Positions 40,737-48,210 of a stretch of 64,000 bases of DNA are shown piece after piece. Under the pieces are notes generated by a model. It had not been told where the DNA came from. It saw only the letters and a program-made list of their open reading frames with translations, and did no database searches. Positions within the stretch are counted from its first letter, which is position 1. Each line of letters opens with the position of its first letter. The translations under genes and the position numbers were made by a program. Source of the DNA: Cacconaster sp045599325. GTDB taxonomy: Bacteria > Bacteroidota > Bacteroidia > Bacteroidales > UBA932. Where the stretch lies: contig JAZRVT010000021.1 in assembly GCA_045599325.1 (NCBI GenBank), forward strand, positions 5,226 to 69,225, read 5' to 3'.

Positions 40737-40811
40737 TGGGAGTAATAGGATTCGAACCTATGACCCTCTGCTTGTAGGGCAGATGCTCTAAACCAGCTGC
40801 GCTATACTCCC
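40737..40811 (-). tRNA. tRNA-Val (anticodon TAC) with C at position 33
   Basis: Minus-strand cloverleaf: acceptor GGGAGTA/TACTCCC, D-arm GCGCAGCTGGTTTAGAGC, anticodon stem TCTGC/GCAGA with loop CCTACAA, T-arm ATAGG-TTCGAAT-CCTAT, discriminator A. The anticodon TAC reads GUN valine codons. The base before the anticodon is C, where U33 is almost universal. CCA is not encoded. Confidence 0.88.
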
Positions 40812-40826
40812 GTTGGTTTGGGACTG

Positions 40827-40856
40827 CAAAAATAGATATATTTTTAAGAAAACAAA
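40827..40856 (-). promoter_or_regulatory. Promoter of tRNA-Val
   Basis: Minus strand: TTTG (40856-40853), 18-base spacer, TATTTTTG (40834-40827). It overlaps the plus-strand promoter region of the serine hydrolase, which has the near-consensus TATATTTT at 40837-40844. Confidence 0.5.
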
Positions 40857-40863
40857 AATAAAA

Positions 40864-41973
40864 ATGAAAAAAACGCTACTATTTTTGGCTCTGGCAGCAA
40901 TTATGGCTGTCGGATGCAACAAAGACAGGCAAGGATTCGAGCAGAAGGACGCAACCCTCTGCCAGATGACAGATTCCCTCGGGATTCCGTCGATGCAGCT
41001 TTCGTATTATGAGAAGGGCGGGGAGGTCCACACTGTCCTCTGCGGTGCCGACAAGGAGGTGCAGCAGGACGGCCGCGAACTCTACCAGGCCGCTTCGCTC
41101 AGCAAGGTCGTCTTCTCATATGTCGTGATGCGGCTTGTGGACGAGGGCAAGATCGACCTCGACACTCCGGTTGCTGAATACACCGACATCGACCGTTTCG
41201 AAGACAAGGAGATGGCCGCGAAGATCACTCCGCGTATGGTCCTCTCACACACGACCGGCCTCTACAACTGGGCAGACTCTCCGTCTGCAGAGTCCTGGCC
41301 GACCAGCACCATCACCTTCCACTATCCTGTGGACTCCTGCTACGGCTACTCGGGCGAGGGCTATGCCTTCCTGCAGCGCGCCGCTGAAGCAGTCGGCGGA
41401 AAGAGCCTGAACGACCTGGCCACTGAATATGTGTTCGAGCCTTTCGATATGCCGCTCTCCTACTACTGCTGGCGACCGGAATACGACGAGCTTGCCCTCT
41501 GCGGCTTCAACCTCGAGGGCGAGAACAGGGGCAGGCGCGAGGGACTCGAGTCCAACTGCGCATTCACCCTCCGCACCAACAGCCAGGAGTATATGAACTT
41601 CCTTGTGCACGCCGTGCTCAACGGCGAGGGGCTGACCCCGGAGACTTACAAGGAGTGGCTCACTCCGCGCTCACACGCTATCCGCTATGCCAACGAAGTG
41701 CGCGAATGCGACAAGGATATGTACTGGTGCCTGGGTATGGGCGTAAAGGTCACCTTCGACGCCGAGGGCAACCCTGTCCCTGCACAGTACTGGCACTGGG
41801 GCGACAACGGTTCCTGGAAGGCCCTCTATGTGGTGGACCTCAATGCCGGCAAGGTTATGGACTACTTCACCAACAGCGCAAAAGGCCACTACTTCTGCGA
41901 TGAAGTCTGTGGCCTTTATATGGGCGAATCCTACGGCATCGAGCCGTGGATAGATGAGAGGGACGACGACTAG
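40864..41973 (+). CDS. Beta-lactamase-family serine hydrolase, lipoprotein (first)
   Basis: A 369-residue lipoprotein (MAVGC, Cys18) of the class C beta-lactamase/penicillin-binding-protein-like family. The catalytic S-x-x-K is Ser78-Leu-Ser-Lys81 in QAASLSKVVF; the Tyr motif is in SCYGYSGEGYAFLQ; the third motif is HWGDNGSWKA. Such proteins are usually D-Ala peptidases or esterases rather than lactamases. The frame reaches back to 40813, but ATG 40864 starts the signal peptide. The neighbour at 41970 is a related enzyme in opposite orientation; the two genes end overlapping by 4 bases. Confidence 0.87.
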   Translation: MKKTLLFLALAAIMAVGCNKDRQGFEQKDATLCQMTDSLGIPSMQLSYYEKGGEVHTVLCGADKEVQQDGRELYQAASLSKVVFSYVVMRLVDEGKIDLDTPVAEYTDIDRFEDKEMAAKITPRMVLSHTTGLYNWADSPSAESWPTSTITFHYPVDSCYGYSGEGYAFLQRAAEAVGGKSLNDLATEYVFEPFDMPLSYYCWRPEYDELALCGFNLEGENRGRREGLESNCAFTLRTNSQEYMNFLVHAVLNGEGLTPETYKEWLTPRSHAIRYANEVRECDKDMYWCLGMGVKVTFDAEGNPVPAQYWHWGDNGSWKALYVVDLNAGKVMDYFTNSAKGHYFCDEVCGLYMGESYGIEPWIDERDDD

Positions 41974-43133
41974 TAGCCGAGAATCTCCTCGAATTTCTGC
42001 ATAAGTTCGTAACGGTCCCAGTCGGCCCGGTTTGCGAAGATAAGGATCAGCGCGTTGCTCTCAGGGTAGCGCGCTGCCAGTATCTTGAAGCCGCCGTTGT
42101 CGCCGGTGTGGTAGATGACCTCGGCAGTGGTGTCGGTCTTCGGCTCGATGAACCAGCCGTAGCCGTACCAGGTGTTCGGACGGTTCTGGTAGTCGCTGTA
42201 CGGACTGTCGGTGCAGCATACCTTAGGTGACTGTGCCATCACGCGGCTCTCTTCGCTGATGACTTTGTTTTCGCGGAGTGCCTTCTCCCACTGCAGGAAC
42301 TGGTGGGTGGAGGTGTAGATGCCGCCGTCAGGTTTTGTTGCGAAGAAGGTCTCCTCGCCGTAGTCGAGCTCATACCAGTTCTTCGGACCCTCGACAGGGG
42401 TTGCAGATGCAGTGCGCTCCTCAGGCATATCGGTGGTGTCCTCATACTCGTAGCCGTGGGCCATGTTCGGGATCTGGTCCTCGATGGCAGGGTCGAAGTA
42501 GAGAGTCTGGTTCATTCCGGCAGGGATGAAGATGTTCGCGGTCACGTACTCGGTGAAAGGCTTTCCGCTGACCTTCGACACGATGTCGCCGCAGAGGACG
42601 AAGGTCGGGTTCATATACTCATAGGCGTCGCCAGGGGCGAATCTCAGGAAGTCGAGTTTGGTGAGGTATTCCATTGCGCGCGCGTCGTCGCCGTGGATGC
42701 GCTCCTCGAGGGTGTAGCCCCTGCGTGCGTCAGGCACTCCGGAGCAGTGGGAGAGAAGGTGACGGATCTTGATGTCGTTCCAGAAAGGTGCCTCATATTC
42801 AGGATGGAACTTGGATACAGGGTCGTCGAGCGAGAGCTCCCCGCGCTCCACCAGCTGGAGGATTGCAGTGGCTGTGAACTGCTTTGATACTGAAGCGATG
42901 TTGAAGAAGGTGTTGCCGTCGATCTTCGCCTTGGTGTCGATGTCGGCTATGCCGTAGCCTTTGTCGAAGATCACGTCGTCGCCCTGGAGGATGAGGACGG
43001 CCGCACCCGGTTCGTCTGCCGGGAAGAGCGATTCGCAGAGGCTGTCAATCTGCTTGAGGGCCTCTTTCTGGGGGTTGCTGCAGGAAATTGCTGCCATAAC
43101 TGTTGCTGCGAGGATAATAAGAGTTTTTTTCAT
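41970..43133 (-). CDS. Beta-lactamase-family serine hydrolase, lipoprotein (second)
   Basis: A 387-residue lipoprotein (AAISC, Cys18) of the same superfamily as its convergent neighbour. S-x-x-K is Ser81-Val-Ser-Lys84 in NIASVSKQFTATAILQLVERGELSLDDPVSKF; Y-x-N is YEYMNPTF; the third motif is YHTGDNGGF. It resembles the broad 'serine hydrolase/EstB' group acting on D-amino-acid peptides or esters in the periplasm. The gene is monocistronic. A shared terminator is not visible at the 4-base overlap of the two stop codons. Confidence 0.88.
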   Translation of the reverse strand: MKKTLIILAATVMAAISCSNPQKEALKQIDSLCESLFPADEPGAAVLILQGDDVIFDKGYGIADIDTKAKIDGNTFFNIASVSKQFTATAILQLVERGELSLDDPVSKFHPEYEAPFWNDIKIRHLLSHCSGVPDARRGYTLEERIHGDDARAMEYLTKLDFLRFAPGDAYEYMNPTFVLCGDIVSKVSGKPFTEYVTANIFIPAGMNQTLYFDPAIEDQIPNMAHGYEYEDTTDMPEERTASATPVEGPKNWYELDYGEETFFATKPDGGIYTSTHQFLQWEKALRENKVISEESRVMAQSPKVCCTDSPYSDYQNRPNTWYGYGWFIEPKTDTTAEVIYHTGDNGGFKILAARYPESNALILIFANRADWDRYELMQKFEEILGY

Positions 43134-43205
43134 ATCAGTTTTGAGTGGCTTGAATTACAAATTTAATTAAATATATCGTATTTTTGCATAAGCAACCTTC
43201 AAGAT

Positions 43206-43949
43206 ATGGCTATTAAGGGCGATTCATTCCTTGTTCTGCGGATTCTCCGTTACATTCCCGGCGGGAGGGCCGTGGTGCGCGCTTTCCACAGGACCAAGAC
43301 AGATGGCCTGCAGCGCACCGTGTTCGGCATCAGCTTCCCGACCCCTGTCGGAGTGGGCGGCGGCATAGACCGCAAGGGACAGTATTACAACGACCTGGCG
43401 GCATACGGACCTTCGTTCGTTGAAGTGGGTCCGCTCCGTGGCGTGACCGCCGCGATAGGCAGCCTGAAGAAGGACCAGAAGCAGGTGGTGGTCTTCGCCA
43501 ATCTGAGCAATGCCCGCAAGAACGTAGAGCGCTCCTTCTCGCTGATATACGACTTCGTTGACGCGATAGTCTTCAACATCTCCTCGACATCCACCATTTC
43601 AGAAGTGATAGAGCATATCATCACCCTTCGCCGCTACAATGACGAATACAGGCCGATGCTCTTCAGGCTCTATCCCGACCTGACGCACGACCAGCTGGTC
43701 GACATTGTGGACTATGCCCTCAGCAGCGGCATCGACGGCTTCATAGTGCCTGTGGAGAATGTCGCGCAGATGAAGGAGATGTCGCACGACCTCCTGCCTG
43801 TCGTGGCATCCGGCTCCTTCGAATCGCCGGAGGCGGTTGCAGAGGCCCTCAAGGCCGGCGCCTCGCTGGTCGAGGTCCAGAACCAGCCGCTCGAATACGG
43901 CACGAACTTCATAAAGAGAGTTCATAAATTCCTCTACAGACAGCAATGA
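43206..43949 (+). CDS. Shortened, degenerate dihydroorotate dehydrogenase homologue
   Basis: A 247-residue TIM-barrel protein related to class 2 dihydroorotate dehydrogenase, which is normally about 340 residues. 'PTPVGVGGGIDRKGQYYNDLAAYGPSFVEVGPLRG' corresponds to the PyrD 'PvGlAaGfDKnGe..d.l...GFgfvEvGtvTp' region, and 'GIDGFIVPVENV' and 'VASGSFESPEAVAEALKAGASLVEVQ' to the C-terminal FMN-phosphate part. The otherwise invariant N-x-S-S-P-N-T reads NISSTST, and the segment with the catalytic base is missing. It is therefore probably not a working PyrD. The -7 element TATTTTTG lies at 43179-43186. It overlaps cinA by ATGA. Confidence 0.7.
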   Translation: MAIKGDSFLVLRILRYIPGGRAVVRAFHRTKTDGLQRTVFGISFPTPVGVGGGIDRKGQYYNDLAAYGPSFVEVGPLRGVTAAIGSLKKDQKQVVVFANLSNARKNVERSFSLIYDFVDAIVFNISSTSTISEVIEHIITLRRYNDEYRPMLFRLYPDLTHDQLVDIVDYALSSGIDGFIVPVENVAQMKEMSHDLLPVVASGSFESPEAVAEALKAGASLVEVQNQPLEYGTNFIKRVHKFLYRQQ

Positions 43950-45196
43950 TAACAGCTTCCATCTGTACGATCGGCGATGAGATCCTCATCGGCCAGGTCG
44001 TTGACACGAATTCTGCGGAGATATCCCGCAGGCTCAACAGCATCGGCATCAAAGTGCAGTATATGACCTCTATAGGCGATGACCACGGCCAGATTGTCAG
44101 CCAGCTGAGCGAGCGTCTCGCCCAGACCGACATCGTGATTGTGACCGGCGGTCTCGGACCGACCAAGGACGACATCACCAAGGAGGCCCTGAAGGAGATC
44201 TCCGGATCCACCGGCTATGTGCGCAACGAGGAGCAGATGGCCCACGTGAAAAGGATACTGGAGGCGAGGGGAATACCTATGATAGACACCAACAGGGCTC
44301 AGGCAGACGTGCCTGACAAGTGCCAGGTGATTCCGAACCGTCTCGGCACGGCACCTTGCATGGCTTTCCATAACCTTGGCCCTGAGGGCACGTCGTCCCT
44401 CTATTCACTGCCAGGAGTGCCGTTCGAGGCTGTGGGACTGCTGCCGGAGGTGATGGAAGACATCAGCCGCCACTATTCTCTGGCGAAGATAACCCACAGG
44501 ACTATAGTGACTTTCGGCATCCCTGAGTCAACTCTCGCTAAGCGGATTGAGGGGTGGGAGGACTCCCTTCCGGAGAATGTCCACCTGGCGTATCTGCCGG
44601 ACCCGACACTCGGCGTGCGGCTGAGGCTCACCCAGATAGGCGGTGAGGCGGACTTCGAGCCGCTGGTGGCCCGGCTGCGTGACCTCATCGGTGACGCCAT
44701 CTACGGCGAGGGCGATGACACTCTGCAGAGCGTGATCGGGGAGCGTCTCCGCAAGGCGGGGAAGACCCTCGCAGCCGCTGAATCCTGTACTGGCGGACGC
44801 ATCTCGGAACTTATAACTTCGGTAGCCGGCTGCAGCGACTACTACAAGGGCTCAGTGACCTCCTATGCCAACGAGGTGAAGACGGGCGTCCTTGGTGTCA
44901 GACCTGAGACAATTGCTCAGCACGGTGCTGTGAGTGAGGAGTGCGTCAGCGAGATGGCTGCAGGGGTGCTCCGCCTGCTCGGCACTGACTATGCTGTGGC
45001 CACTTCCGGCATCGCCGGTCCCGGCGGTGCGGTGCCAGGCAAACCTGTTGGAACTGCCTGGCTGGCTGCGGCAAGAAAAGAGAAAGACGGAACAGTGTCC
45101 GTCTTCACTCAGTGTGTCCACTTCGCCTCGTCGAGAGCTGTCAACATCCAGCGCTTTGCTTCGTATGCTCTCAACCTTCTGAGAATAAATCTCTAG
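43946..45196 (+). CDS. cinA: CinA-like protein (nicotinamide-nucleotide amidase / ADP-ribose pyrophosphatase)
   Basis: A 416-residue two-domain CinA. N-terminal MoaB/COG1058 domain: 'ICTIGDEILIGQVVDTNSAEISRRLNSIGI' and 'VTGGLGPTKDDITKEAL'. C-terminal PncC domain: 'LAAAESCTGGRISELITSVAGCSDYYKGSVTSYANEVK' and 'AVATSGIAGPGGAVPGKPVGTAWLAA', which deamidates NMN to nicotinic acid mononucleotide in NAD recycling. Full length for the family. It is coupled to the upstream dehydrogenase homologue by an ATGA overlap. Confidence 0.94.
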   Translation: MITASICTIGDEILIGQVVDTNSAEISRRLNSIGIKVQYMTSIGDDHGQIVSQLSERLAQTDIVIVTGGLGPTKDDITKEALKEISGSTGYVRNEEQMAHVKRILEARGIPMIDTNRAQADVPDKCQVIPNRLGTAPCMAFHNLGPEGTSSLYSLPGVPFEAVGLLPEVMEDISRHYSLAKITHRTIVTFGIPESTLAKRIEGWEDSLPENVHLAYLPDPTLGVRLRLTQIGGEADFEPLVARLRDLIGDAIYGEGDDTLQSVIGERLRKAGKTLAAAESCTGGRISELITSVAGCSDYYKGSVTSYANEVKTGVLGVRPETIAQHGAVSEECVSEMAAGVLRLLGTDYAVATSGIAGPGGAVPGKPVGTAWLAAARKEKDGTVSVFTQCVHFASSRAVNIQRFASYALNLLRINL

Positions 45197-45205
45197 AGAG
45201 GGAAG

Positions 45206-45670
45206 TCAGCGTTCTTCGAAAGTCCCGTCAGTGTAGAAGACGGTGATTCTGGCGATTTTTCTGACCGATTTTTCCTTTACAACGGTAAGGGGAGCCTGCT
45301 CTACGCGATTCTCAGTGGGTTGAGACTCCGCGATTTCCGCTGTAACTTCCTCAGCATCTGGAATTTCTTCGTCATTTGCCGAGAAGAGGTCCGGTTCTTC
45401 AGATATCGCAGAAGCGGTTTCAAGAGGCAAATCCGCCGGGTCAGGGGCGGTTCTGTCGCTTGTCTTGTAAGGTTTTCCTTTTCCGAGGATCAGCCACTCG
45501 CTGTTCAGGTCAGGGAAGGCGGTCATCATCTTCTGGATGAACTCGAAGCTCGGTTTGTTACGGCCGGCCAGGAGATGTGAGATGCCTGAGCGCTGGATGT
45601 CCATAATCTCAGCGAAGCGGGCGGGGGTGAGGTCCTCCATAGTAAGGAACTGTCGCAGCCTTTCGTTCAT
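45206..45670 (-). CDS. XRE-family helix-turn-helix regulator with acidic linker
   Basis: A 154-residue DNA-binding protein. Residues 1-65 form an XRE HTH ('MNERLRQFLTMEDLTPARFAEIMDIQRSGISHLLAGRNKPSFEFIQKMM'). An acidic, proline-rich, probably disordered stretch follows (about 70-125), then a basic/aromatic end 'KSVRKIARITVFYTDGTFEER'; similar tails recur in Bacteroidales XRE proteins as I recall. The promoter holds two palindromes, so autoregulation is likely. It is convergent with cinA (9-base gap). The AT-rich gap behind it may be its regulatory target region. Confidence 0.85.
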   Translation of the reverse strand: MNERLRQFLTMEDLTPARFAEIMDIQRSGISHLLAGRNKPSFEFIQKMMTAFPDLNSEWLILGKGKPYKTSDRTAPDPADLPLETASAISEEPDLFSANDEEIPDAEEVTAEIAESQPTENRVEQAPLTVVKEKSVRKIARITVFYTDGTFEER

Positions 45671-45693
45671 TTCTTAACAAATCTTTTGATGTA

Positions 45694-45734
45694 CAAATGT
45701 AAAACAAATTTTGTTTACAAGAAACAATTGTTTC
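45694..45734 (-). promoter_or_regulatory. XRE promoter with two palindromic candidate operators
   Basis: The minus-strand -7 is TACATTTG (45701-45694), 23 bases before the ATG. Directly upstream are AAACAAA-T-TTTGTTT (45702-45716) and the perfect 14-base palindrome GAAACAATTGTTTC (45721-45734), with centres about 18-19 bases apart. Both would be covered by RNA polymerase, fitting autorepression. Confidence 0.5.
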
Positions 45735-46137
45735 AATAATTTTAAAATATTTAACAAGTTACATTTGTAATATCAGGAGGATGTCAGCATAATTGAAGAG
45801 TTTAAACAATATTTAGTTAAAGCGGATTATTGACAAATCACTATAAATGACTGAATATCAGTAATATTATATGTCAAATTCTTTGCAAATTCTCTTTCTG
45901 GCCGGTTTCTGTTACACTATTTAACTTAAAATTGGTTTATATAGAATTCTTAAAATACAGAGTTTGAGTATATTCGGCAATACTTCAATGAAAGGAGATG
46001 AGTACAGTTCAACACTGATGGCAGCTATTCATTATATTCTTGTAGCATTTGCCGCAAGTGCCCCGTTACCTTTGTAACACATTGCATTTGTTGACAAGTG
46101 TATAATTGTAGCGCAAATTGTGTTGACAAATGTAATA
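45735..46137. other. AT-rich intergenic stretch with short repeats; no firm gene
   Basis: About 400 bases of unusually AT-rich DNA between divergent XRE and queA. It contains the direct repeat GTTGACAA[G/A]TGTA at 46090-46102 and 46122-46134 (32 bases apart, three helical turns) and several TTGTAA/TTACAA words. I see no tRNA, no riboswitch and no DnaA boxes of the TTATCCACA type. Confidence 0.6.
45988..46077 (+). CDS. Possible 29-residue small protein
   Basis: ATG at 45988 opens a 29-codon frame ending in TAA at 46075-46077. The peptide starts MKGDEYSSTLMAAIHY and continues with a hydrophobic stretch (ILVAFAASAPLPL) that could span a membrane. There is no good ribosome site and no -7 element at the right distance. 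It is listed only because the gap is otherwise empty; it may be chance. Confidence 0.15.
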   Translation: MKGDEYSSTLMAAIHYILVAFAASAPLPL

Positions 46138-46168
46138 TTGGAAATTGCACCCTTTTGTTGTAAATTTG
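46138..46168 (+). promoter_or_regulatory. queA promoter
   Basis: TTG (46138-46140), exactly 20-base spacer, TAAATTTG (46161-46168). The ATG at 46176 follows after 7 bases, where transcription should start, so the mRNA is probably leaderless. Confidence 0.65.
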
Positions 46169-46175
46169 TAACACT

Positions 46176-47405
46176 ATGATAAAGGATATCAGAATTGAAG
46201 ATTTCACCTACCCTCTCCCGGAGGAAAGGATAGCAAAATACCCGCTGCCCAACAGGAACGATTCGAAGCTGCTCGTTTTTTCGGAGGCTACGGGCAGGTG
46301 CCCTCAGGAATCGCGCTTCAGGAATATAGCGGACCATCTGCCTGACAATGCCCTGATGGTCTTCAACAATACCAAAGTAGTCCCGGCAAGGCTGATTTTC
46401 AAGAAGGATACCGGCGCTGTGATCGAAATATTCTGCCTTGAGCCGCACCTGCCCGAGGACTATCAGATGTGCTTTGCAACTACCTCCATCTGCCGCTGGA
46501 AGTGCATTGTGGGCAACATTAAGCGCTGGAAGGGAGGAAAACTGGATCTTTTTACAGGTGAAGACGGCCCTGAGGCCGCAAGGTTGCAGGAAATCGGTCT
46601 TCGGGCCGAACTGATAGAGCGCGCTGAGAGCTGCCTAGTCGAGTTCTCCTGGAGCGGAGGGCTCTCATTCTCAAAAGTTATGGAGATGTGCGGCAGGATA
46701 CCTATCCCTCCGTATCTCAAGCGGGAGACGGAAGCCATTGACCTTGAGCGTTATCAGACCTATTATGCGAAGAAGGAGGGCTCTGTGGCCGCTCCTACCG
46801 CCGGCCTCCACTTTACAGGTGACGAGCTGGAAGCGATCGACGCCCGCGGAATAAGGCGCTGCAACCTCTGTCTCCACGTGGGAGCAGGCACTTTCCTGCC
46901 TGTGAAAAGCGAGACGATAGGCGACCATACTATGCACAGCGAGCCATTTTCTATATCTAAAGAATTGCTTGAGTTGCTTGCGGCAAAAGGCAGCAGACCA
47001 GTAGTTGCAGTTGGCACTACATCCACCCGTTGCCTGGAGTCACTCTATTTCCTCGGGGTCCACTGCATCGAGCGCGGGGAACCTTCCACCGTGGAGCAGT
47101 GGGAGCCTTACCGCGAGGAGGGGTATGACTATACTCTGGAGCAGTCAGCAGGGGCTCTGCTCGCCTATATGGAGCGGGAGGGGCTTGAGAACCTTGTATC
47201 CCGGACGAGGATCATTATCGTCCCGGGCTACAGATACCGCGTCACCGACTGGCTCGTGACCAACTTCCACCAGCCGCAAAGCACTCTGCTTCTGCTGATT
47301 GGAGCGCTTGTGGGGGACAAGTGGCACGAAATTTACGACTTTGCGCTGGCCAACGGTTTCCGCTTCCTCAGCTACGGAGACTCTTCGCTTTTGCAAAAAA
47401 TTTGA
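46176..47405 (+). CDS. queA: tRNA preQ1(34) S-adenosylmethionine ribosyltransferase-isomerase QueA
   Basis: QueA adds the ribosyl moiety of SAM to preQ1 at tRNA position 34, giving epoxyqueuosine. 409 residues, cytoplasmic. Signatures: 'DFTYPLPEERIAKYPLPNRNDSKLLVF', 'LPDNALMVFNNTKVVPARLIF', 'SVAAPTAGLHFT', 'LHVGAGTFLPVKSE', 'HSEPFSIS', 'VGTTSTRCLESLYF' and 'NFHQPQSTLLLLIGALVG'. The family is usually 340-360 residues; the extra length is in an insertion around 265-300 (region with 'CIERGEPSTVEQWEPY'), as is common in Bacteroidetes. The N-terminus is fixed by the promoter 7 bases upstream. Confidence 0.95.
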   Translation: MIKDIRIEDFTYPLPEERIAKYPLPNRNDSKLLVFSEATGRCPQESRFRNIADHLPDNALMVFNNTKVVPARLIFKKDTGAVIEIFCLEPHLPEDYQMCFATTSICRWKCIVGNIKRWKGGKLDLFTGEDGPEAARLQEIGLRAELIERAESCLVEFSWSGGLSFSKVMEMCGRIPIPPYLKRETEAIDLERYQTYYAKKEGSVAAPTAGLHFTGDELEAIDARGIRRCNLCLHVGAGTFLPVKSETIGDHTMHSEPFSISKELLELLAAKGSRPVVAVGTTSTRCLESLYFLGVHCIERGEPSTVEQWEPYREEGYDYTLEQSAGALLAYMEREGLENLVSRTRIIIVPGYRYRVTDWLVTNFHQPQSTLLLLIGALVGDKWHEIYDFALANGFRFLSYGDSSLLQKI

Positions 47406-47406
47406 T

Positions 47407-47414
47407 TATATTTG
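47407..47414 (+). promoter_or_regulatory. -7 element of the membrane-protein gene
   Basis: TATATTTG directly after the queA stop (47403-47405), 6 bases before the ATG at 47421; again a leaderless arrangement. Confidence 0.5.
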
Positions 47415-47420
47415 CAGGAT

Positions 47421-48209
47421 ATGAAAAGATTCCGCTTCATTCTCCTCATAGCCGGCATCGTTGCGGCAGTCGCTGTCGCTGTCCTGGCTGTGGCAGACCC
47501 TTCGAAATTCGCTTTTCTTCCTGACCTCAAACTGACGGGAGGCCCGCTTGCACTTACCGGAGCCATTACTTTAGCTGTATGCTGTATTTTGCTATGCCTC
47601 ACTGTGATGAGAGGCAAGACCACCGGGCGTCAGATCTTCGGAGAGGCTCTCCTGACACTGGCCTGGTATGCGTTTGCGGCCCTTCTGGGGATGCTTCCTG
47701 TCTTTGTCAAGTCGCTGCAGGCTTCCGGTGCCATCTACACCATCGCAGCCGGCTGCGTGGCGCTGATCCTTTTTGTCCTCTTCTACTTCAAGCGTCGCAG
47801 CAGGGCAGCAAAGGCGGCCTCGTCCTCCGCAATACGCAGGAGCGCATCCGGTTCAGGTGAAGTAAAACACGCATATTCAGTCCTTTACGGCAATATCATA
47901 CTGATGCTCGCGGCAGGTGCATATTTTTTCATCGCTGCGGGTGACAACAAGTTCCTGCTGGTGCCCCTCGCAGTGACGGCGCTTGCGGTCATCATCTGGC
48001 GCCTCTCCGGCTGGAGAGGGATTCTTCTGCCGGCCATAATGACTGTTGCAGCATATGGAGGAATAGTTGCGGTAACAACTGCAAAGGCTTCTGTGACACC
48101 GGTTTCCGGATTTCCGTCCGATCCGTTCGTGCTCGCATACGCTGTGGCCTGCTACGCGCTTCTCCTTCCTCTGACGGACCTCTACACACGCCAGGAGCAG
48201 AATATCTGA
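47421..48209 (+). CDS. Unknown integral membrane protein
   Basis: I do not recognise this 262-residue protein. It has about seven hydrophobic segments: 5-26, 43-64, 75-95, about 107-123, about 157-170, 175-192 and 196-250. A basic loop (KRRSRAAKAASSSAIRRSASGSG, about 124-146) lies in the middle. There are no charged catalytic motifs or cysteine pairs. It lies between queA and an acyltransferase, one base before the latter, which suggests joint expression and a possible envelope or lipid role; this is inference only. ATG 47421 is chosen because the upstream extension (TTG 47412) covers the promoter. Confidence 0.7.
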   Translation: MKRFRFILLIAGIVAAVAVAVLAVADPSKFAFLPDLKLTGGPLALTGAITLAVCCILLCLTVMRGKTTGRQIFGEALLTLAWYAFAALLGMLPVFVKSLQASGAIYTIAAGCVALILFVLFYFKRRSRAAKAASSSAIRRSASGSGEVKHAYSVLYGNIILMLAAGAYFFIAAGDNKFLLVPLAVTALAVIIWRLSGWRGILLPAIMTVAAYGGIVAVTTAKASVTPVSGFPSDPFVLAYAVACYALLLPLTDLYTRQEQNI

Positions 48210-48210
48210 C

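Noticed and set aside
40864..43133. Antibiotic-resistance beta-lactamases
   Set aside because: Both belong to the broad serine-hydrolase/D-Ala-peptidase group by motif; nothing in the sequence shows lactam hydrolysis.
45671..46175. Chromosomal origin in the AT-rich gap
   Set aside because: No cluster of DnaA boxes of the TTATCCACA type, and no dnaA, dnaN or gidA near.
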